A stretch of 46,754 nucleotides of DNA, from the NCBI GenBank assembly GCA_018712345.1, contig DVHG01000004.1, positions 1 to 46,754 on the forward strand. The letters run 5' to 3'. This document shows positions 42,436-46,754 of this stretch, piece after piece. The DNA comes from Candidatus Onthovicinus excrementipullorum. Lineage in GTDB: Bacteria; Bacillota; Clostridia; Oscillospirales; Acutalibacteraceae. The notes under the pieces were generated by a model. That model was not told where the DNA came from, did no database searches, and was given only the letters and a program-made list of their open reading frames with translations. The number at the start of each line of letters is the position of its first letter. Within the stretch, counting starts at the first letter, position 1. A program made the translations under genes and the position numbers.

Positions 42436-44419
42436 GCTGGCAAGGGGTAACGTCAAAAAGAGCTTTAAGGATTACTCCATCTATTTCCTGACGCTCATGC
42501 TTGGCGTGTGCATGTTCTATGTCTTCAATTCCATTGAGGCGCAGCAGTCCATCCTCGATCTGAGCGCTTCAATGAACGAGATGATGCAGACCGGCATCAA
42601 GCTGATGGGGTACATCTCCGTTCTGGTCGCGATCATTCTGGGATTTTTGATCCTGTATGCCAACAAATTTCTCATGAAGCGGCGCAGTGCGGAGCTCGGC
42701 GTCTATCTCACGCTGGGCATGGACCGCACCCGGATTGCTCTGATGATGGCCATGGAGACGTTCCTTGTCGGTCTGCTCTCGCTGGTGGTCGGGCTGGCCC
42801 TCGGCGTGGCGCTCTCGCAGGCGTTCTCCTCCCTCTCGGCGCTGCTGCTCGGGGTGACGATCTCGGATTTTGAGATTATATTCTCCGTGGACGCGCTCAT
42901 CAAAACGCTCATCTGCTTTGCGGTCGTGTTCCTCGTCTCCATGATTTTCAACACGCACCAGATCTCCCGCATCAAGCTGATCGACCTGCTCAACAGCGGC
43001 CGCCGCGGGGAGACGCTCAAGTTTCACAGGCGCTGGGTCAACCTGATTGCACTGGTGATCGGCTGCACGATGATCGGCGTGGCGTACTGGCTGCTGTTTG
43101 ACAACGCACTGGCCGAATTCAACAAGGAGTTTGCCATCTGCCTGATCCTCGGCTTTTTTGGCACATTCGTCTTCTTTTTCGCGGTCGCCGGGATCATTCT
43201 GGACGTCGCCCGGTCCTGTAAGGGGATCTATTATAAAAAGCTCAACGCCTTTGTGGTGCGGCAGTTCAGCAGCAAGATGAACACAAACTTCATCTCCATC
43301 TCGCTCGTCTGCCTGATGCTCCTGCTCTCCATCGGGACCATCTCCTGCGGCCTTACGGTCGGGGACCTGTTTACCAAGGATATTGATTCCATCGCCCCGT
43401 ACGACGCCACGCTCATGGCCCGGGTCAGTCGGGATTTCGACCGCGAGGCGTGGGAGCGGGACAGCTTTGCACAAACCGCACAGGAAAACGGATTTGATCT
43501 TTCCGCCGTGGCCGGTGACTATATTGAATTTAACACCTACCATGAAAAGGACATGACCTATGAGGTGTTTGCGGGCGATGATCTGGACGAAATCGAACAG
43601 GCCATGGTCATGGGCACGCTCCCATTTATGCGCCTGAGTGATTACAACCACCTGTGCCGGATGCTCGGCGTGGAGGAGAAGACGCTCACGGGCAATCAGT
43701 TCCTCATCGCCAGCAACTACTCCGGGTTTGAGGAGATGTTCAATTCCTTCCTGCGTGCAGGTGGTACGCTGGAGCTCGGCGGCAGGACCTATACTGCCGT
43801 GCAGGATCATATTGAAACTACCGCGATCTATACGTATATGATGGGGTCAAGCGGGGTGGTCGTCCTCCCGGATGAGGCTGTTGAAGGCATGCAGTTCCTG
43901 GACCGGTATGTCGATCTCCAGTTTAAGGACGGCCTGAACAGTCTGGAGCTCCTGCAAAAGGAGCTGGAGAAGCCCGATTATGACCCATATATGCTGATTA
44001 CCCGTCAGGACATGGTGGAGCAGGGATACAGCACGAAGTTCACCGTCGTTTACCTGATGATGTACGTTGGGATTATCTTTATGATTACCTCCGCAGCAGT
44101 ATTGGCCCTCCAGCAGCTCTCCGAGGCGGCCGACAACCGCCGGCGCTATGATACGCTCAAACGTCTGGGCGTATCCGGCCGGATGGCGGACGGCGCCCTC
44201 TTCAGGCAGGTGCTGCTCTACTTCCTGCTGCCGATGATCGTGGCGATCTGCCATACCGCCGTCGGTCTGACGGTCATCAACAACTTGATCGGCATGATCG
44301 GCTATGCCAGTATGGCCACCAGCCTGACGATCTGCGCCGTACTGCTCGGTGCGATCTATCTCGCATACTTTGCCGCCACCTATATCAGTGCCCGCGCTGC
44401 TGTCCGCGGCCGGCGCTGA
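42425..44419 (+). CDS. BceB-type ABC permease, full length
   Basis: A 664-residue FtsX-like permease with about ten helices. Seven lie before residue 315; a large extracellular domain of about 220 residues (after GDLF at 313-316 to about 538) follows, then the last helices from FTVVYLMMYVGIIFMI. This large loop between helices 7 and 8 is the substrate-sensing domain of BceB proteins. The start ATG 42425 follows GGAGGTGAC, inside the end of the ATPase gene. LQQLSEAADNRRRYDTLKRL at 562 onward is the cytoplasmic coupling region. It probably works with the ATPase and kinase upstream in an antimicrobial-peptide resistance module. Confidence 0.95.
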   Translation: MLFKLARGNVKKSFKDYSIYFLTLMLGVCMFYVFNSIEAQQSILDLSASMNEMMQTGIKLMGYISVLVAIILGFLILYANKFLMKRRSAELGVYLTLGMDRTRIALMMAMETFLVGLLSLVVGLALGVALSQAFSSLSALLLGVTISDFEIIFSVDALIKTLICFAVVFLVSMIFNTHQISRIKLIDLLNSGRRGETLKFHRRWVNLIALVIGCTMIGVAYWLLFDNALAEFNKEFAICLILGFFGTFVFFFAVAGIILDVARSCKGIYYKKLNAFVVRQFSSKMNTNFISISLVCLMLLLSIGTISCGLTVGDLFTKDIDSIAPYDATLMARVSRDFDREAWERDSFAQTAQENGFDLSAVAGDYIEFNTYHEKDMTYEVFAGDDLDEIEQAMVMGTLPFMRLSDYNHLCRMLGVEEKTLTGNQFLIASNYSGFEEMFNSFLRAGGTLELGGRTYTAVQDHIETTAIYTYMMGSSGVVVLPDEAVEGMQFLDRYVDLQFKDGLNSLELLQKELEKPDYDPYMLITRQDMVEQGYSTKFTVVYLMMYVGIIFMITSAAVLALQQLSEAADNRRRYDTLKRLGVSGRMADGALFRQVLLYFLLPMIVAICHTAVGLTVINNLIGMIGYASMATSLTICAVLLGAIYLAYFAATYISARAAVRGRR

Positions 44420-44438
44420 GCAGGAACGGCTGAGTATA

Positions 44439-44508
44439 CCCCCATCTACCGGGGGATCATCCTTTCGTGCAGGCGCCCGTCCCGATCACCCCTCCGGGCG
44501 GGCGCCTG
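44439..44508 (+). terminator. Tandem hairpins between the two permease genes, possible partial terminator
   Basis: A small CCCCC/GGGGG hairpin (44439-44455) is followed by a strong 10-bp stem extended by three pairs (44470-44479 with 44499-44508). Only a weak TTCTGTCATCTT follows. It could lower expression of the downstream permease relative to BceAB, not stop it fully. Confidence 0.5.
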
Positions 44509-44521
44509 TTCTGTCATCTTA

Positions 44522-44540
44522 TGGGAAGGAGGAAATCCCA
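44522..44540 (+). promoter_or_regulatory. Shine-Dalgarno site displayed in a small hairpin loop
   Basis: TGGGA (44522-44526) can pair with TCCCA (44536-44540), leaving AGGAGGAAA in the loop; the last paired base is the A of the start codon. The stem is only 5 bp, so the effect is uncertain. Confidence 0.35.
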
Positions 44541-45907
44541 TGTATTTTAAACTTGCCTTTAAAAATGTACGCAAAAGTTCCCGCGACTTTTTCATTTACT
44601 TTATCACGCTTGCATTGTCCGTCTATCTGCTGTACACGTTTAATTCACTCGACGGATGGCGCAACGGTCTGGAACTGCAGGAGGTTCAGCTGGCGCTCTT
44701 TGAACAGACGGCCAAAATATTACAGTATTTTTCCGCATTCACCATTGTGATTTTCGCCTTTTTAATTCTCTATGCCAATCGCTATCTGATCCGGCGGCGC
44801 AAGCAGGAGTTCGGCATTTACAGAACGTTGGGGATGGGCAATGCCCATGTGGCCCGTGTGCTGATCTATGAGACGATGATTGCCGGTGTATCTTCACTGA
44901 TCGTCGGATTGCTGACCGGTATTGTGCTGTCGCCGTTATTTGGCTTGATGACTTCTGTGATTTTCAATGCAGACTATCACTTCCGTATGATCGTGTTTCC
45001 CTATGCCGTCGCAGTCACGCTCGTCTGTTTTGCCGTAATCTTTTTGATTGTCATGGTGTGTAACGTACGGATGCTCCGCCGCCAGCGGGATATTGATCTG
45101 ATTCAGGGGAGCAAGAAAAAGGAACGCCTGCGTGTGCAGGGAAAGTTTGCACCGGCGGTTTTCTTTGTGCTTTCGATCATCCTGCTCAGTATCGTCTATT
45201 ACGTCTCAGTCAAAAGCATGGAGATGTTTGTACTTTATCTGCTACCGCTCGGTGTGGCGGCGTGCCTCGGCACCCTCTTCTTTTTCCGATTCATCGCGGG
45301 AACGATCCTCGCGCTGGCACGCGCGAATAAACGGTTCTATTATAAAAAGCTGCACCTCTTCGTCCTGCGGCAGATTGATGATAAGATCAACAGTAACTAC
45401 CGCGCCGTGTCCGCCGTATGCGTCCTGCTGACAATTTCAATCTGCATGTTTTCCATGGCAGTCGGGGCGGCATCCGGTATGACGGGGGATCTGTTCTCGC
45501 AGGAGATCGGCGCTGTGCCGATTTATATCGGTATGTATTTCGGAATTGTGTTCATCGTGGCTGGAGCTGCTATCCTTTCACTCCAGCAGCTCTCACAGGC
45601 AACGGACAGCCGGCGCTCTTATCAGATTATTGACCAAATCGGTACGTCGCGTCAGATGGAGCGGGGAGCGGTGACAACACAAAATTTGATCTACTTCGGA
45701 CTGCCGCTGATGCTCGCCTGCGTTCACTCAATTTTCGGCATCCGGATCATTTCCTCGCTGATCGGACAGCTGATTGGCTCATCCATGGCCGCGTGGACGG
45801 TCACACCACTCGTGATTTTGGCGATTTACAGTGTATATTTTGCCCTTACCAACTTTGGATGCAAACGAATCCTGCTGAAGAAAGCAAGGGCGTGTGCGGC
45901 GGCCTGA
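44540..45907 (+). CDS. BceB-like permease lacking the large extracellular domain
   Basis: A 455-residue FtsX-like permease clearly related to the preceding gene: YFKLAFKNVRKSSRDFFIYF against LFKLARGNVKKSFKDYSIYF, ILYANRYLIRRRKQEFGIYR, RFYYKKLHLFVLRQIDDKIN and LSLQQLSQATDSRRSYQI. The GDLF motif (316-319) and the LQQL motif (348-351) are 32 residues apart, against 249 in the full-length permease, so about 217 residues, the whole sensing loop, are missing, with both flanking helices and the frame intact. AGGAGG precedes ATG. It has no ATPase of its own and may share the BceA-type ATPase. It could be a regulator, a partner subunit or a transporter of another substrate. It is not obviously a broken gene. 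Confidence 0.9.
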   Translation: MYFKLAFKNVRKSSRDFFIYFITLALSVYLLYTFNSLDGWRNGLELQEVQLALFEQTAKILQYFSAFTIVIFAFLILYANRYLIRRRKQEFGIYRTLGMGNAHVARVLIYETMIAGVSSLIVGLLTGIVLSPLFGLMTSVIFNADYHFRMIVFPYAVAVTLVCFAVIFLIVMVCNVRMLRRQRDIDLIQGSKKKERLRVQGKFAPAVFFVLSIILLSIVYYVSVKSMEMFVLYLLPLGVAACLGTLFFFRFIAGTILALARANKRFYYKKLHLFVLRQIDDKINSNYRAVSAVCVLLTISICMFSMAVGAASGMTGDLFSQEIGAVPIYIGMYFGIVFIVAGAAILSLQQLSQATDSRRSYQIIDQIGTSRQMERGAVTTQNLIYFGLPLMLACVHSIFGIRIISSLIGQLIGSSMAAWTVTPLVILAIYSVYFALTNFGCKRILLKKARACAAA

Positions 45908-45917
45908 CAATAAAATT

Positions 45918-45950
45918 GCCGTTCACCCTGGGCTTCCCCGGGTGAACGGC
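45918..45950 (+). terminator. Hairpin terminator after the second permease gene
   Basis: A perfect 11-bp stem (45918-45928 with 45940-45950) with an 11-nt loop. Only TT follows, so termination may be partial. The rest of the 277-nt gap to secG holds the secG promoter and no gene that I can see. Confidence 0.6.
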
Positions 45951-46093
45951 TTGCCGGACAAGTCGGCAAACGCATAAATTTTTCTTTCGATTTGTCCCGC
46001 GGTAGTATTCTGTGCATCCGGTCCGGCGCCATGCATGACAATTTTTTCCGGCCAAAGCGCCTTTTCCCAGCGCAAAAAAGTATAAAATACTAC

Positions 46094-46122
46094 TTGCAAT
46101 CGCTGGGGGATTGTGGTAAGAT
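46094..46122 (+). promoter_or_regulatory. Sigma-A promoter for secG
   Basis: TTGCAA (46094-46099), a 17-nt spacer, then TAAGAT (46117-46122) preceded by TGG (extended -10). Confidence 0.75.
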
Positions 46123-46184
46123 TTACTGTGTACTAATAACGGGTATGACTTTTAGACGTTTGGAAATATCGGAGGTTTTGTTTC

Positions 46185-46436
46185 ATGTCAGCGCTTCAGA
46201 TCGTTTTGGGAATTCTCTTTATCATTCTTTCCATCCTGCTGATTGTTATCGTTTTGATGCAGCAGAGCCGTCAGGCCAATCTCAGCGGTGCCATTCAGGG
46301 CGGCGCGGACTCCTTCCTTGGCAAGAATAAGGCCCGCGGCATTGATGCCCGTCTGGCCCGGATCACCAAGTATTTCGGTATCGCCTTCTTTGTGCTTTCC
46401 CTTGCGGCCATGTATCTGCTGGCATATGTCGTCTGA
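46185..46436 (+). CDS. secG: Protein translocase subunit SecG
   Basis: An 83-residue membrane protein with two helices (about residues 5-25 and 62-82) joined by a Gly/Ala-rich loop, ANLSGAIQGGADSFLGKNKA. The pattern QQSRQANLSGAIQGG is typical of SecG, the auxiliary subunit of the SecYEG channel. TCGGAGG lies before ATG. A single-gene unit with its own promoter and terminator, next to a tRNA gene. Confidence 0.95.
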   Translation: MSALQIVLGILFIILSILLIVIVLMQQSRQANLSGAIQGGADSFLGKNKARGIDARLARITKYFGIAFFVLSLAAMYLLAYVV

Positions 46437-46457
46437 TCGTAAAATCCAGATATAACA

Positions 46458-46482
46458 AGCGGGGCGTTTGCCCCGCTTTTTT
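46458..46482 (+). terminator. Rho-independent terminator after secG
   Basis: An 8-bp GC-rich stem (46458-46465 with 46470-46477), loop GTTT, then six T residues. Confidence 0.93.
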
Positions 46483-46527
46483 CATGTGAGGAGCGTTTTG
46501 ACGCGCCTTGATACACAAAAATTGCTC

Positions 46528-46556
46528 TTGATTTTTTCAGGCGGTTCTATTATAAT
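46528..46556 (+). promoter_or_regulatory. Strong promoter for tRNA-Leu
   Basis: TTGATT (46528-46533), a 17-nt spacer, then perfect TATAAT (46551-46556), 11 nt before the mature tRNA 5' end. Confidence 0.85.
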
Positions 46557-46567
46557 ATCACTGTTAC

Positions 46568-46655
46568 GCCGGTGTGATGGAATTGGTAGACGTGACGGAC
46601 TCAAAATCCGTTGGGCTAATCACCCGTGTGGGTTCGAGTCCCACCACCGGCACCA
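46568..46655 (+). tRNA. tRNA-Leu (anticodon CAA)
   Basis: An 88-nt tRNA with encoded CCA. The acceptor stem GCCGGTG pairs with CACCGGC; the anticodon stem ACGGA/TCCGT encloses loop CTCAAAA, giving anticodon CAA for the UUG codon. A long variable arm, as in class II tRNAs, and a GGTTCGAGTC T-arm are present. Anticodon and long arm together identify leucine. Confidence 0.96.
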
Positions 46656-46657
46656 TG

Positions 46658-46690
46658 AAGGGTTGACAAAAAAGATGTCAACCCTTTTTT
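46658..46690 (+). terminator. Rho-independent terminator after tRNA-Leu
   Basis: A perfect 11-bp stem (46658-46668 with 46676-46686) and a T run to 46690. No feature is visible from 46691 to the window end. Confidence 0.9.
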
Positions 46691-46754
46691 CTTAGTATTC
46701 ATGCGGGTTTGCGGGCTTTTGGACGGAAAATCCGCAAAACGGTTTTACCGTGGA

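Noticed and set aside
40579-42456. A 625-residue minus-strand open frame over the BceS- and BceA-type genes
   Set aside because: Antisense shadow of two clear genes.

Overview
The window is a stretch of chromosome from a spore-forming, Gram-positive anaerobe of the class Clostridia, most likely an Oscillospiraceae/Ruminococcaceae-type gut bacterium. This rests on the moderately high GC content, the forespore sigma factor SigG beside a YlmC-type protein, PolC and the HisZ/short-HisG pair, the rpsB-tsf-pyrH-frr-uppS-cdsA-dxr-rseP-ispG-polC gene order, and two copies of a short palindromic repeat that I associate with gut Clostridia. It reads as ordinary core chromosome with accessory surface and envelope-defence islands. 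No phage, CRISPR array or insertion sequence was seen.

Layout. Nt 1-2379: C-terminal part of a large repetitive membrane-anchored surface protein. Nt 2515-4196: radical SAM protein and membrane-anchored glycerophosphodiesterase. Nt 4416-5529: sigG and ylmC. Nt 5646-7605: lone small serine recombinase, then a secreted protein with four 51-residue repeats and a sortase-like tail. Nt 7994-9727: rpsB-tsf. Nt 10110-10544: small lipoprotein that interrupts the usual rpsB-tsf-pyrH order. Nt 10732-21397: pyrH, frr, uppS, cdsA, dxr, rseP, ispG, polC. Nt 21535-27695: histidine operon hisZGDCBAIE, without hisH or hisF. Nt 27717-30649: condensation-like acyltransferase, zinc-ribbon membrane protein and DUF368 transporter. 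Nt 30770-32038: M28 peptidase with membrane segments inside its catalytic domain. Nt 32535-34715: divergent 2-hydroxyacid dehydrogenase and glycerol dehydrogenase.

Nt 34776-45907 is the most distinctive part. A three-gene ABC-2 exporter on the minus strand diverges from its likely NarL-type two-component system, an arrangement like linearmycin-resistance LnrJK/LnrLMN. That system runs straight into a second, BceRS-type two-component system, then a BceAB-type transporter, then a second BceB-like permease that precisely lacks the roughly 217-residue extracellular domain. Two sensing and detoxification modules thus appear joined in one locus. The window ends with secG and a tRNA-Leu(CAA) gene.

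The genes form clear functional groups. Translation and ribosome recycling (rpsB, tsf, frr) sit with isoprenoid and undecaprenyl-phosphate supply (dxr, ispG, uppS) and phospholipid precursor synthesis (cdsA). A DUF368 protein, a family described as undecaprenyl-phosphate translocases, lies further along. The Bce-type module is a class that typically protects the undecaprenyl lipid cycle, so lipid-carrier supply, recycling and defence are all represented. Good sigma-A-type promoters were read upstream of the radical SAM gene, rpsB, pyrH, hisZ, the M28 peptidase, secG and tRNA-Leu. All family assignments come from reading motifs by eye; no database search was run.
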